DNA of 64,000 nucleotides, from the NCBI GenBank assembly GCA_025667525.1, contig CM046878.1:98967237-99031236 (forward strand), given 5' to 3'. Below the pieces are notes generated by a model, which saw nothing but the letters and a program-made list of their open reading frames with translations, made no database searches and was not told where the DNA came from. This document shows, one piece after another, positions 21,427 through 33,882 of the stretch (positions are counted from its first letter, which is position 1; the number at the start of each line of letters is the position of its first letter). The translations under genes and the position numbers were made by a program. This DNA comes from Glebionis coronaria (lineage: Eukaryota; Streptophyta; Magnoliopsida; Asterales; Asteraceae).

Positions 21427-22225
21427 GCTCCCACTTGGACAAAATTCGAATATCGTGATCACATTGATTAGCGTCTAGTTACACTAACAATGTCACTAGT
21501 ACAACTCGAGTAAGGTTTCCTGGACAAAACCTTTTAATGATATATAATCATTATTATTACCCTTTCATTTCAAATACATTGTTAATAAGGATATGGATCT
21601 CAGTCATTCCTTTCATTAACTATTCTGTTTCTCGTTTACGGATATAGCAAGATTACCAAAACACATTTGGGTGTGGCCACACAAACATCTTACTATTCCC
21701 CCGAGGGGCCCAGTTGTATTTATACTTCAAATAATTATTTGAAGGAAACGAATCCCATTTCGACTACAAGCAAAACACATGAACTTTGCAACACTTCTGA
21801 AAATAACCCTTATGACTACCAGTTACGTTTAGCGTTAGGTTACCTTACAGAAATGCACTATATTCAATGCAGTTTTCTGGCATCTCAGGTCTAAGGATAA
21901 CTATTTATGATTTACTTAATGACAAAGATCCATAAAGTAAAATCACATAGTTGGGATAAGTCCAATATTTGATCCATCAAATATCATCCAAAATTGACCA
22001 ATATACTTTCAAGTATACTCTGTCACTATTTTGAATTGTCTTAGTTTAATAATACTCCCATATTATTAATCGACAACGGACATTTAGAAACATCATAATG
22101 CTCACGGATTAAAACATGTAAAATAGGATACAAAATCAAATAACAGAAAAATAAACGAAATCCAATCTTTATTTCATCAATTCAATAATGTCTTACATCC
22201 TTTATCCAAATACTAATCAACAGAT

Positions 22226-25200
22226 TTATTGCATGAATTCGCTAGCTAGTTGCAGCCCAATTGCCTTGGCATGCTTAACTACCTTTGGCCTAGATAAAGC
22301 CTTAGTAAAAGGATCAGCTACGTTATCATCTGTGTGAACTTTAATTAATTTTATTTCTCGAGCTTCCACTTGTTCTCGAATGTAGTGATATCTACGTTTA
22401 AAGTGTCTGGCGCCCTTCATGACTCCAGGGTCATTGGCGAATATTATTGCCGCAGAATTGTCGCAATATATATCAATAGGTTCTTTAATTGAAGGCATCA
22501 CTCCAAGATCTCCAATAAACTTCCTAATCCAAACAGCTTCCATTGCAGCTTCTGAAGCGGCCATGTACTCAGATTGAGTCGCATGCATAGCAATGGTTTT
22601 CTGCTTACTGCTCTTCCAGTCAACTACTCCTCCATTGATGACAAACACGTAACCCGTCTGAGACATCGTATCGTCTTTATCACATTGCCAGGACGCATCA
22701 CAGAATCCTGTTACATTCAATTCTGTGTCTGGTTTACCCTCGAATACCAAAAACATATCTTTCATACTTCTCAAATACTTTAGAATATGCTTAACAGCAG
22801 TCCAGTGGGACTTTCCTGGATTCTGTTGGTATCTACTGACCAAGTTCTGAGCAAATGCCACATCAGGCCTTGTGCATCTTACAGCATACATAATAGATCC
22901 TACAGCCGAAGCATAAGGTACCTTCTTCATGTAAGCCACCTCTTCAGGTGACGATGCATCTTTCTCATGACTTAACTCATGCTTAACCTCCATCGGTAAG
23001 AAAACTTTCTTAGAGTTATGCATGTTATATTTCTTCAATATCTTATCAATATAAGCATCTTGGCTAAGACCAGTTAACCGTCTACTCCTATCTTGATAGA
23101 TCTTAATTCCCAGAATATATGCAGCATCTCCCAAATCCTTCATAGAAAAACATTTACCAAGATAATCCTTAACTTCCTTAAGTCTTGGAATGTTACTTCC
23201 CATGATGAATATGTCATCGACATATAGAATTAGGAACACTACATTACTCCCACTAGCTTTGCGGTATACACATGGCTCATCACGATTTTGAATAAATCCG
23301 AACTTTTTGATTTCTTCATCAAATCGCTTATTCCATTGACGTGATGCTTGCTTCAAACCATAAATAGACCTTTGAAGTTTGCACACGCGTTTTGGATATT
23401 TAGGATCAACATACCCTTCCGGTTGTTGCATATAGATGTCTTCATCTAAGCGACCGTTAAAGAAGGCAGTTTTAACATCCATTTGCCATATCTCATAGTG
23501 ATAGTATGCTGCTATAGCTATGAGAATCCTAATAGCTCGTAAGTCTGCTACAGGAGAAAATGTCTCCTCGTAGTCTACGCCAAAAGTTTGAGTAAAACCT
23601 TTAGCCACTAAACGTGCTTTATAGGATTGTACATCACCATCCATGTCAGTTTTCTTCTTATAGATCCACCTAATTTTCACTACTTTAGCATTTTTAGGTG
23701 CGTCTACAAGACTCCAAACATCATTGATTTCTATGGATTTCATTTCCTCATTCATCGCAACTATCCATTTTGACTTTTCTGGACCAGACATTGCGGATCG
23801 ATAGTTAGCAGGTTCACCAAGATCCCCTACTTCCTCCTCATCATCCTCTATGTATAGACATAGTTTGTCCGGCGTACGTATAGCCCTTTGAGACCTACGT
23901 GGAGGAATTAATTCCGGTGGAACACTCAGACTTTCTGGTTCTACAGGAATTTCATCGCTAGTATTTTCAGAAGGCAATGTATCTTCTTGAATTTCTTCAA
24001 GATCATAATTTCTCCCACTGAATTCTTGATTTACAAGATCATTTTCAAAGAAGTCTCCATACCGAGCCACAACTATTTTGTTCTCAGCCGGATAATAAAA
24101 GTAGTAACCCATATTTTCCTTAGGGTAACCTAAAAAGATACATTTTACTGAGCGTAGTTGGAGTTTATCTCCAGAGTCACGTTTCACATACGCCTCACAA
24201 CCCCAGATTTTCAAATAAGACAAGTATGGCTTCTTGCCATGCCATAGTTCATATGGTGTCTTATCAACCTTCTTTGTGGGAACCATATTTAGAATACGAA
24301 CAGCAGATTCAAGAGCAAAATCCCAAAAGGATAATGGTAAAGTTGTAAGATTAAACATAGATCGTACCATATCCAATAATGTACGATTTCTCCTTTCAGA
24401 TACACGATTTTGTTGTGGAGTATACGGAGAAGTAAGTTTCTGAACAATTCCATTCTCACTTAAATAATCTTTAAACTCTTGACTTAAATATTCACCACCA
24501 CGATCAGAACGAAGAGCTTTAATCTTCTTTCCTAGTTGTAACTCTACTTCGGCTTTAAACGTTTTGAATGTTTCAAATACCTCATGTTTATGCTTAAGTA
24601 AATAAACATAACCATAACGGCTATAATCATCCGTAAACGTCAAGAAGTAGCTAGCACCTTTCCTTGACACATGTCTAAGTGGTCCACACACATCAGTATG
24701 TATCAAACCAAGTAGTTCAGTAGCCCTTTCAATATTGCTATTAAAAGGTTTCTTGGTCATCTTTCCAGAGATACAATATTCACATTTATCAAATGATTCA
24801 TCATTGATACTTTCCAAAAGCCCATCACGTTGAAGCTTTTGTATGCGAGTCTTCCCAATATGGGCAAGCCTACAATGCCAAAGATAAGAAGAGTTCTTGT
24901 CTAACTTACTCTTCTTATTCATGCTAAAAACAGAAGTATTTTTCCTCTTGGAATTTTTATCATGCATGTTAATTTCAAAAACACCATTCACAGAAATTGC
25001 ATCAAAATAGAATAAACCATCTTTGAAAACAGAAATTCTATTATTATCAATCGTGTGAGTAAATCCAAGATCCAACATACAAGAAAAGGAAATGACACCC
25101 CTAACAATTGTAGGTGCATAGTGACAATTATTTAAAAACAGTACTAAACCCGAAGGTAAAACTGATTTAAATATTCCTATAGCTTCAACCGCTGCTTGTG

Positions 25201-26265
25201 CGCCATTGCCCACTTGCAGAAATTGTTCCCCATAGGTAAGCCTCCTTTTCAACTCAAATCCCTGCAAGGTATTACAAATATTAATACCACATCCCGTATC
25301 ATATACCCAGGAGTTTGATTTGTATGAAAGATTAAATAACTCTATCATAAAAAAGTTACCAGAAGATGGTGCTGCAGCAGCTTGCTCAGACTTCTTCTTA
25401 TGTTCTACCATTTCATGGAGATAGAGAGAGCAATTCCTCTTCCAGTGTCCAGTCATCTTGCAGTAGTGACAAGTCTCATCTTTCAGAGATTTCTTAGCAA
25501 AGTTCTGCTTTGGTTTTGATGTAGTCGCAACTTGCTTGCTCTTATCAACCTTGCCTTTGCCTTTCTGCTTCTTATTCACTTGCGGTTTTGGTTTTGAAAC
25601 TCTACCCCTTTGTACATAAAGTACTTGAGGAGTAGCAGTGGGTGCCTTATCTTTCAAACCCTTTTCGAAGTCAATGATCATTGCATGCAAAACATTAACT
25701 GTCTTCCCCGTGCAATGCATATTATAGTTACGAACGAAATCATTGAAGTCCTTATTAAGGGACCTATTGATCAAGTTAATAGCCATATTATGATCAAAGG
25801 GTTGTCCTAGTGCTATGAGTTGTTCCATATAACCCCCATCTCCATATAATGAGCACTTACGGACTTTCCAGGAGCTTGCTTGCAACTATGTAGAGCATCA
25901 ACTAGATCATAGATCTCTACAGCTTGCGGCGTTTCATACACTGCCTTGAGTTCATCAAGCATTTGCTGAGGTGAAGCTAGCTCATACTTCCTTTGAAGTG
26001 ATGGAGCCATTCTCCCTAACATTACAGCAGCCACCTCATGGTGCTTCTTAACGTTAGCAGCGTGTTGAAGCCTTTCCGCATCAGTTGCTCCTTCAGCAAG
26101 ATCCTCCGGAAAAGGAGTTTCCAAGATATTGATGGTACCTGCTGCTCTCAGAACAATTCTTAGTGAGCGGTACCTATCATTGAAATTAGGGCCAGTAAGT
26201 TCAGGCCGTTCAAAAAAAGCTTTGAACGCCGAGCTTATTGTCAGATTGTTTTCGGGTTGAGCCAT
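22226..26265 (-). pseudogene. Element D gag-pol polyprotein, one frameshift
   Basis: Starts at ATG 26265 (MAQPENNLTISSAFKAFF). Domains: copia gag (26265 to about 25650); CCHC knuckle CHYCKMTGHWKRNC (about 25445-25490); protease with the variant WVYDTGCGINIC; GAG-pre-integrase zinc motif (HCRLAHIGKTRIQ); integrase core with TDVCG, SDRGGEY and VSERRNR; a linker; reverse transcriptase with intact YVDD (23213-23224); RNase H near 22300-22720, ending EFMQ at 22226. The only break I see is a 1-bp loss near 25832 that separates the first 150 codons from the next 1200; element E keeps the base. RT, RNase H and integrase look catalytically complete, so this is the best-preserved polyprotein in the window. 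Confidence 0.93.
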
Positions 26266-27666
26266 TTCTACAGAAATAAGTTCAAATATTAGTATTTTCG
26301 ATAATACAATTCAAGAAAATAAAATTACCCCGGTAATAGAACCATAGTATTTTCCTTGAAAAAACTAGAACCCATATTGACATAGATTTATCACATCAGT
26401 TGATCTGCTAGTGACAAATTTATTCAACACAATAACTTGTCGAACAATAATTGCCAAAATATATTGTAATTTCTAGATATGTCAGGGATTTACATTGCCA
26501 AAAACATTTGCATTGTAAACATGTTTTATCCCTTCTTTATGCCTTAAGTTTCCAGTTCTCACTGAGTAACTCAATTAAGTCGACTAATCTAAAGAACGTA
26601 AAACCTTCATGTGCAATCTTATTCAGTCATGAAGTTTTCTCTCCATTACAACATCGTCCGATATCTTATATGACGACAATTGTAACTTCAATTGTTCGTC
26701 AATTAGATGGCATATGACTTAAATTTAAGGGTATAGATTTTGGTGTCAAAATCATGTATGGAGAAGCATGCATACATCTCCATAACATAAGTTTAATAAA
26801 ATGTTTAGTAAACTTTTTGGTGAGACTAAAAGTTAATCATATATTTGCAAGTTGAGGTATTGGTTAAACCAATCAACCTTAAAGAATTATACCAATAACA
26901 ACCGTAGGTAATTCCAATTTTGACGCACAGGCGAGCCGGGAATTTGGTCAGCGCTGAAGCATAACACCTCCTTCCTTAACCGGGTACTTGACCAGCGGTG
27001 CGTTATACCCACTTTATAGTTTGTCAGAATTGAGTAGGCCGTTAAGTTGCTATTGCAATTCTAATCAACACAAATCATATGTAATTTAGATCTCAAAACA
27101 ATTCATTAATTTTGATAGGATTTAGTCCATATTATTTTTCTTAAAAAAAACTACCCTTGTTTACAACATACAATAAAACGCATGAAAACAAGTAGTACAA
27201 AAAAAACTAAATCAAATAGCCACATGCATAACAATTTATTCAAAGAACATTAAATCTAGGGTTTTTATGAACATAAAAAGTCTTCCCTAATTTTAAAATT
27301 TTGAATCAAATAAAGCAAATAGCAATCAAAATTATATGATCCGTAAAAAAAACATGCATGTTTATTACGGATCTCCCACATTCTCTTAAAAATTAAAAAA
27401 CTACGGATCGTAACCACGCATGACATAACAATTAATTCATGCAAAATATCTAAAGTTTAATTACCATGTAATTTTAGGGTTTACTAAAAAAAAATTTTTT
27501 TCTATAAAATTCGGCAGATCCGAATTTAAAAAACAAAAAACAAAAAAACCTAATTTTTTTATAAAACCTAAAAAACAACATGTAATTATTAACACCAATA
27601 AATATTAGTTAAAAAAAACTTTAGATCTTAATAATTGAAATCATGTTAAAACGGCTCTGATACCAG
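26266..27666 (-). other. Element D leader, probable intron
   Basis: A 1.4-kb leader between primer-binding site and gag start, shared with E (48278-49785) and I (about 61560-63213). It holds a GC-rich direct-repeat block (26911-27025) and ends at TTATTTCTGTAG, an excellent splice acceptor two bases before the gag ATG. A matching donor AAAG|GTATGT lies in the LTR (27792). It contains many ATGs that would block translation of unspliced RNA. The antisense frame at 26451-26717 recurs in all three copies. Confidence 0.6.
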
Positions 27667-28461
27667 TGTTGGTTTATGATTATCATAACAATTATAAAAA
27701 CCCTAAAATGGATCAAAGAACACACAGCGGAAGCAAATTAACAAGATCTTTAATTAACACGATTATAATTAATCAAGGCTAGGGTTACATACCTTTATCC
27801 TAGCAAGATATACAAGTTGACAGAATGGTCACCGGTAGAGATAGATCACGAACACCACCAGGATGTAATCTAAAATAAGATTACACCACGATCTTGTACA
27901 CACGTGATAAGGTGAGTTAACCGTGAGTCTAGCACGAACAAAACCGAGCTTCCAAATGGAAGATCTACCCAACAACCCTAGAGAGGGGCTAGGACTAGAT
28001 CTAGAATAGCTTATTGAAAATCAAAGAAGAACCCTAATGGGTGTTTGTTTTGGCCGGCGGTTAGGAGCAAAGAAAGAGAGATATGGAGTGAAAAATAATG
28101 AGGCATTAGGTTTGTTTATATACACCTTTGAAAACTTCTCTTCCAAGGTTAAACAAGATAAAGGCAAAAAATCTTTTCCTCCTTATCTTGTCTCCTTATT
28201 TATGCCGGATATCCACAAGCTCCAAAAGAGGTTTCCGGAACTTTTCCGACTCCTTCTTTTAGCTTCTTTAACCTTCTATAACGGTCGTTTAATACTTAAC
28301 TTTTAATTACTTAAAGATCGTTAGCTACGGTTTGATTCAATAAACATAATAAATATATTTAATAAATAAATAAATTAACTCTTCACGCAATGTGTGCAAT
28401 CCCGTGATCTCAAGTTCGATCCTATCACACGACTATCGATTTTTAAGTCCATAAACTTTCA
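27667..28461 (-). repeat. Element D 5' LTR
   Basis: 795 bp. The minus-strand TATA-like TATATAAAC is at 28114-28122; the predicted splice donor is at 27792 on the minus strand. Confidence 0.95.
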
Positions 28462-28466
28462 ATGTA

Positions 28467-28699
28467 ACCCTAGATATGTAGTATAAATAGGCCATCCTCA
28501 TTTGGGGAAATCATCTCATATTCACTTGTATTCTCTCTTGTAAAGTTTCTCAAATAATACAAGCATTTTCCTCTAGTTCTCTTGTGTTATTTCTTAGTAG
28601 CTTTCTTTGTTGCCTAGATCGTTGAGTGTTGGGAGCAAGGCTGACTTAGTAGAGACTAAGTGTCGCACGGAAGACCCTTGTCGAGACAAGTCCGTGACA
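28467..28699 (+). repeat. Element C 5' LTR, second part, with TATA box
   Basis: Continues the LTR after D and ends GTCCGTGACA. TATAAATAG at 28482-28490 is the likely TATA box; the 3' LTR has the same motif near 33353. Confidence 0.9.
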
Positions 28700-28701
28700 A
28701 G

Positions 28702-28713
28702 TGGTATCTGAGC
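28702..28713 (+). other. Element C primer-binding site
   Basis: TGGTATCTGAGC, one base different from the initiator-tRNA-Met complement TGGTATCAGAGC, two bases after the 5' LTR. Confidence 0.8.
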
Positions 28714-28731
28714 GAGATTCGATTCGAGGCG

Positions 28732-31700
28732 ATGGCGATTAAAACCGAGAAGAATGATGCTAGCGGAAGTGTTGTTGATGGGAACCATGGTCGAAATGAT
28801 AACCAAGACCCCAAGAAGAGAGGATCGTCGAGAGACGTTGTGGCAAGTTTGGATAAGAGAGTTGAGGCCGTCGAGACATCCATGATGGCGATGAACAACC
28901 GAGTCGAGAACTTGGAAACCGAAGTTGTGAGCATAAGGGAGGACTTTAGTGAAATCCTAAATGCTCTTAGTGGCGATATGAAGCGTGAAATCCTTGGCTT
29001 AAGAGATTTGCTCAAGGATGAGATGGCAAAAATAAAGGAGGAGTTCGGGGAAGAGATCTCCGCAATTCATGAAACTATGGGAAGCTTGCGAGCGGACGTG
29101 GAGTTGTGCAAGTTGTCATTGGCTAGTGTAGGCGGCACTAGTAATCATGGTCCAAGAGTGGACATTCCTAAACCATCATATTTCATAGGAAAGCGGGAGG
29201 CTAGAGCGGTCGATGATTTCTTATGGGAGATGGAGCGATACTTTGAGGGTGCCAAGATAGTGGAGGATGCTATGAAGATCGAGACGACTACTCACTACTT
29301 GAAGGACACCGCGACGTTATGGTGGAAACATCGACATGGAGATATCGAACGAGGTACGGTTACTATTAATACTTGGGTTGATTTTGTTGCGGATTTCAAG
29401 AGGAACTTCTATCCGGGGAATGCTAAGAACGAGGCAAAGAGTCGACTTCGTAAACTTAAGCAAACCGGAGCGATTAAGGAGTATGTGAAAGAGTTCACTA
29501 CACTTACCTTGGAGATTCCGGAACTATCCGAGCACGATTCTCTCTTTTACTTTCTTGATGGTTTACAAGGATGGGCTAAGACGGAGTTAGAGCGACGCAG
29601 AGTCCAAGACGTAGCTACGGCTATTGTCCACGCCGAGGCCTTGATTAACATTAGTTCGAGGAGGGAACCTTCAAAGCCAAAATATCGTAAGGTGAGCCAT
29701 GAGAAAGGTGGGGGAGAAAAACCGAAGTTCGATTATGCGAAGAAACCCCCTACCGGAAAGGAAAAAGACTTAAAGACGAGTTACAAAAGTGGTGGATGCT
29801 TCATTTGCGATGGACCTCATAGAGCTCGAGATTGCCCGAAGAAAGCTAGCCTCAATTCGATGTCGACTTATAGAGACGAAAGTACGAGTAATGATGGAAG
29901 CATGGGTTCGATGAGGATCTTGAATGTTATTAAGGCGAAGACGGAGGTGCCAAAAGTTGTAGGAAAAGGCCTACAATATGTCGAAGCAAACATAAATGGA
30001 GTAAAGGTGCGTGCTTTAGTCGATTCCGGTGCAACTCATAACTTTGTGGCGGTTGATGAAGCTAGGAGGCTAGGGATTAACGCTACAAAGGGGAGTGTAA
30101 CTATCAAGGTGGTAAACTCGGAGGCCAGACCGATTCATGGAGTGGCTAAGGATGTCCGAGCGAAGATTGGAGATTGGGAAGGGACGATTGATTTGTCGGT
30201 GGTCCCGATGGATGATTTCAAAGTGGTTCTTGGGTTAGAGTTTCTCGATAAGGTACGAGCTTTCCCTATGCCATTCGCTAACTCTTTGTGTATCCTAGAC
30301 GGTGGAAAGACTTTCATGGTGAGCACAGAGCGAGATTCCAAGAGTGGAGCAAAGACCATTTCGTCTATGCAATTCAAGAAAGGATTCAACAAAAGCGAGC
30401 CTTGCTATTTGGCGGTGACAAGGCTAGAGATAGATGGGAAGTCAAGAAAAGTGGAGGTGCCAAAGGAGATCGCGAGGGTACTTGATGAGTTCAAGGACGT
30501 GATGCCCAAGGAGTTGCCCAAGAAACTACCACCTAGGAGGGAGGTGGATCATACCATCGAGTTAGAAACGGGTTCCAAGCCCCCCGCCAAAGCCCCTTAC
30601 CGAATGTCGCCACCCGAGTTGGAAGAGTTGAGGAGACAACTCAAGGAGTTGATGGATGTGGGCTACATTCGACCCTCGAAAGCCCCATATGGTGCGTCGG
30701 TGCTATTTCAAAGGAAGAAGGACGGGTCCTTACGGATGTGCATAGACTACTGGGCACTCAATAAGGTAACCATTAAGAATAAGTACCCTATCCCCTTATT
30801 GCGGACTTGTTTGATCAACTTGGGAGGGCGAGATATTTCACTAAGTTGGATTTGAGATCGGGGTACTACCAAGTACGGATAGCGGAGGGAGACGAGGCCA
30901 AGACGACGTGTGTCATGAGGTATGGCTCTTACGAGTTCTTAGTCATGTCGTTCGGATTAACAAATTCTCCCGCGATATTTTGCACCCTTATGAATAAGTT
31001 ATTTCACCCATTCCTCGATAAATTTGTGGTTGTATACTTGGATGATATTGCCATTTATAGTCATACTTTAGAAGAGCATGTCTTGCATTTGAAACAGGTG
31101 TTCGAGGTGTTGCGGGTAAATGAACTTTATGTGAAGTTGGAGAAGTGCTCTTTCGCTCAAGATGAAGTCGAGTTTTTGGGCCACAAGATCAAGGATGGAG
31201 GCTTGATGATGGACGAGGCAAAGATAAAAGCTATCCAAGATTGGGAACCACCAACCAAAGTGACGGAGTTGCGGTCATTCCTTGGCTTGGTGAACTATTA
31301 TCGAAGATTCATCATGGGCTATTCGGGGTAGCATCACCATTGACGGATCTTTTGAAGAAGAACAAGCTTGGGATTGGAGTATAGAGTGTCAAGCGGCGTT
31401 CGAGAAGTTAAAGAAGGCGGTTGTGATTATTTGTTGGGTTCGAGATTCGTGATCAAGACAGATAACATTGCCACGAGTTACTTTCAAACCCAAAAGATGT
31501 TAAGTCCCAAGCAAGCTCGTTGGCAAGACTTCCTAGCCGAGTTCGACTACCAATTGGAGTACAAGCCGGGGAAGGCTAATGTGGTAGCCGATGCATTGAG
31601 TCACAAAACGGAGTTTGCGGCAATCACTTAAGCATAATTCTTCCTCCAAAACCGAATCAAGGAAGGATTGGAACATGATCCTATGGCCAAGTAGACCGTT

Positions 31701-33115
31701 GCCTTAGCGAAGGACGGGAAGACTCGGAGATTTTGGCTTAAAGGAGACATGTTGTTCACCAAAGGAGATCGGCTTTACGTGCCTAAGTGGGGTGATCTTA
31801 GGCGAGTAATCTTGAAAGAGTATCATGATTTAAAGTGGGCTGGTCATCCAGGGATGAAGAGGACGTTGGCATTGGTCGAGGGTACACCAACTATTGGCCG
31901 ATGATGGAGGACGATGTTGAGACATATGTTCGGACATGCCTTATTTGCCAACAAGACAAGATAGAGCAAAAGAAACACGGAGGATTGTTGGTGCCCTTAC
32001 TTATGCCCAAAGGACCATGGGAGAGTGTTTCTATGGACTTTATCACATGCTTGCCGAAGTCGGAGGGGAGTGGGAGTATCATTGTGGTTGTCGATAGATT
32101 CTCGAAGTATGGTACTTTCATAGCCGCGCCATCCGATGTTACCGCGGATGATACGGCCAAGCTCTTCTTCAAGATTGTGGTTAAGTATTGGGGAGTGCCA
32201 CATGTGATTGTTAGCGATCGAGATCCGAGATTCACGGGGCGCTTTTGGACGGAGTTGTTCGAGATCATGGGGACGGATTTGAACTTCTCTACGAGTTTTC
32301 ATCCCCAAACGGACGGGCAAACGGAGAGGGTGAATGCATTATTGAAGCTCTATCTTCGGCACTATGTGAGTGCCAACCAACATGATTGGGCTAAACTTCT
32401 TGATGTTGCGCAATTCTCTTACAACATGCAACGAAGTGAAGCCACGGGGAAGAGTCCTTTTGAGTTGGTCACGGGGCGCCAACCATTGACACCAAATGCT
32501 TTAGCCGCATCATATGAGGGGAGTAGCCCAGCCGCTTACAAAACCATGAAGGAGTGGCACAAGCAAGCGGACATGGCCCGGGCATCTTTGGACAAGGCAG
32601 CTAAAAAAATGAAGAAATGGGCGGACGAGAGGAGGAGACACGTTGAGTTCGAGGTTGGAGATCAAGTCATGGTGAAACTCTTGCCTCAACAATTCAAGTC
32701 ATTGCGGAAGGTTCACAAGGGGTTGATACGGAGGTATGAAGGCCCTTTCCCGGTGATTGGACGTGTGGGAAAGGTATCTTATCGAGTTCAACTACCGCCC
32801 AAGTTGAAGATTCACCCGGTCTTTCACGTAAGTTTTCTCAAGCCTTATCATGGAGACGGGGAAGATCCGACCCGAGGAGTGTCGAAGCGAGCACCAACGG
32901 CAGTTGTTACTTCTTATGATCGAGAGGTCGAAGAGATTTTGTCGGATCGTACGATAAGGAGACGAGGAGTGTCGAGCTATAAGGAGTACTTGATCAAATG
33001 GCGTGACTTGCCCGATAGCGAAGCAAGATGGGAAGCGGAAGACTTATTGTGGCTATTCAATGACGAGATCAAGAAGTATCACGAGGATGGCACGACGACG
33101 ACGTCGCGAGCTTAG
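28732..33115 (+). pseudogene. Element C gag-pol with chromodomain, broken
   Basis: The likely start is ATG 28732 (MAIKTEKND), just after the primer-binding site. Domains: coiled-coil-like N-terminus; retrotransposon gag around 29150-29650; CCHC knuckle CFICDGPHRARDC (29797-29835); protease ALVDSGATHNFV (about 30013); reverse transcriptase, with YLDD at 31035-31046; RNase H; integrase with HHCC finger, SMDF, SDRDPRF and QTDGQTERVNA; chromodomain near 32920-33080 (EVEEILSDRTIRRRG), which in this group targets integration to chromatin. Breaks: a 1-bp loss near 30798; indels near 31329 and 31375; deletion of most of RNase H near 31425; a degraded stretch 31630-31830; a frameshift near 31885. RT has Trp where the family has Arg (CIDYWALN). 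Not functional. Confidence 0.9.
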
Positions 33116-33126
33116 GTGGGGGAGGA

Positions 33127-33559
33127 TGTCACGTCCCGCCTAGTTTCACAAGGTTAACGGGGATCCGGAATGTTCTACACAAGACTAGAAGACTTGGTGG
33201 AATATTATGGAAGCCTTTAGAAGACTTGGTGGAACATTATGGAAGACTTTGGAAGACTAATGGAAGCTCATGGAAACCCTAATGGAAGCTTGTAGAATAT
33301 GGGCTTGCCTTGGAGTTGTAAATAGAAGCCCTAATGTAACCCTAGATATGTAGTATAAATAGGCCATCCTCATTTGGGGAAATCATCTCATATTCACTTG
33401 TATTCTCTCTTGTAAAGTTTCTCAAATAATACAAGCATTTTCCTCTAGTTCTCTTGCGTTCTTTCTTAGTAGCTTTCTTTATTGCCTAGATCGTTGAGTG
33501 TTGGGAGCAAGGCTGACTTAGTAGAGACTAAGTGCCGCACTCGAGACAAGTCCGTGACA
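33127..33559 (+). repeat. Element C 3' LTR
   Basis: Intact LTR matching the two parts of the 5' LTR; it lacks a 12-bp stretch (GGAAGACCCTTG in the 5' copy) near its end. Confidence 0.93.
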
Positions 33560-33882
33560 ACGGGCTAAACGGGCGGGCGAAACGGGCGGGCTAAACGGGC
33601 GTAAGCTAAAATGAGAAAAAAGACATATAAAAACGTAGAATTAAAAAATAAAATACTTGTTTAAAAGCAGGGGATAAAAACTAAATATAAATTATCCGTC
33701 GAGTAGCCTAATTAGTGTTCTACATGTGCGCCTACTAAGCCCATAAATTTCTTACATATGCGCCCATTTAGCCCATTAATAATAAAGAATGAGCAAAAAG
33801 TGCCACATCCTTTTTTGAAAATAGACAAAAAGTGTCAATATTAATCAAAATGAGCAAGATTTGACACATCTACTTTCAATTA

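Larger units (their letters stand above)
20627..28461 (-). mobile_element. Element D: Ty1/copia retrotransposon nested in C
   Basis: LTRs at 20627-21426 (3') and 27667-28461 (5'), perfect 5-bp duplication ATGTA (20622-20626, 28462-28466), primer-binding site TGGTATCAGAGC on the minus strand at 27654-27665, polypurine tract near 21427-21438 (AAGTGGGAGC on minus). It carries a nearly intact gag-pol and a long leader (26266-27666). LTRs differ at about 19 of 795 sites plus two indels (about 2.4%). It belongs to the same family as element E (47480-55399) and element I (58590-64000). Confidence 0.95.
20415..33559 (+). mobile_element. Element C: Ty3/gypsy chromovirus, holding copia D
   Basis: The 5' LTR is 20415-20626 plus 28467-28699 (split by D) and the 3' LTR is 33127-33559. 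Primer-binding site TGGTATCTGAGC at 28702, polypurine tract AGGTGGGGGAGGA before the 3' LTR, and gag-pol with a C-terminal chromodomain. Without D it is about 5.3 kb with LTRs near 440 bp, a size like the small chromovirus clades (Reina or Galadriel type; clade not decided). The LTRs differ at about 6 of 433 sites plus a 12-bp deletion in the 3' copy. The flanks are simple GGGC-rich repeats and give no clean TSD. Confidence 0.9.
20360..33870. mobile_element. Element H: TIR element inside G, holding chromovirus C
   Basis: The left arm of G is interrupted by a block flanked by the 12-bp direct repeat TACTTTCAATTA (20348-20359, 33871-33882). The block begins CATGTGGCAAAATGGGCGGG and its right end reads inverted GATGTGTCAAATC; an inner copy GTGCCACAT lies near 33799. 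The GGGCGGGCGG and AAACGGGCGGGC repeats on both sides of C are its split interior. It resembles hAT-like elements with GTGGCAAA...GGGCGGG ends, but the 12-bp duplication is longer than the hAT 8 bp, so class is uncertain. Confidence 0.55.
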
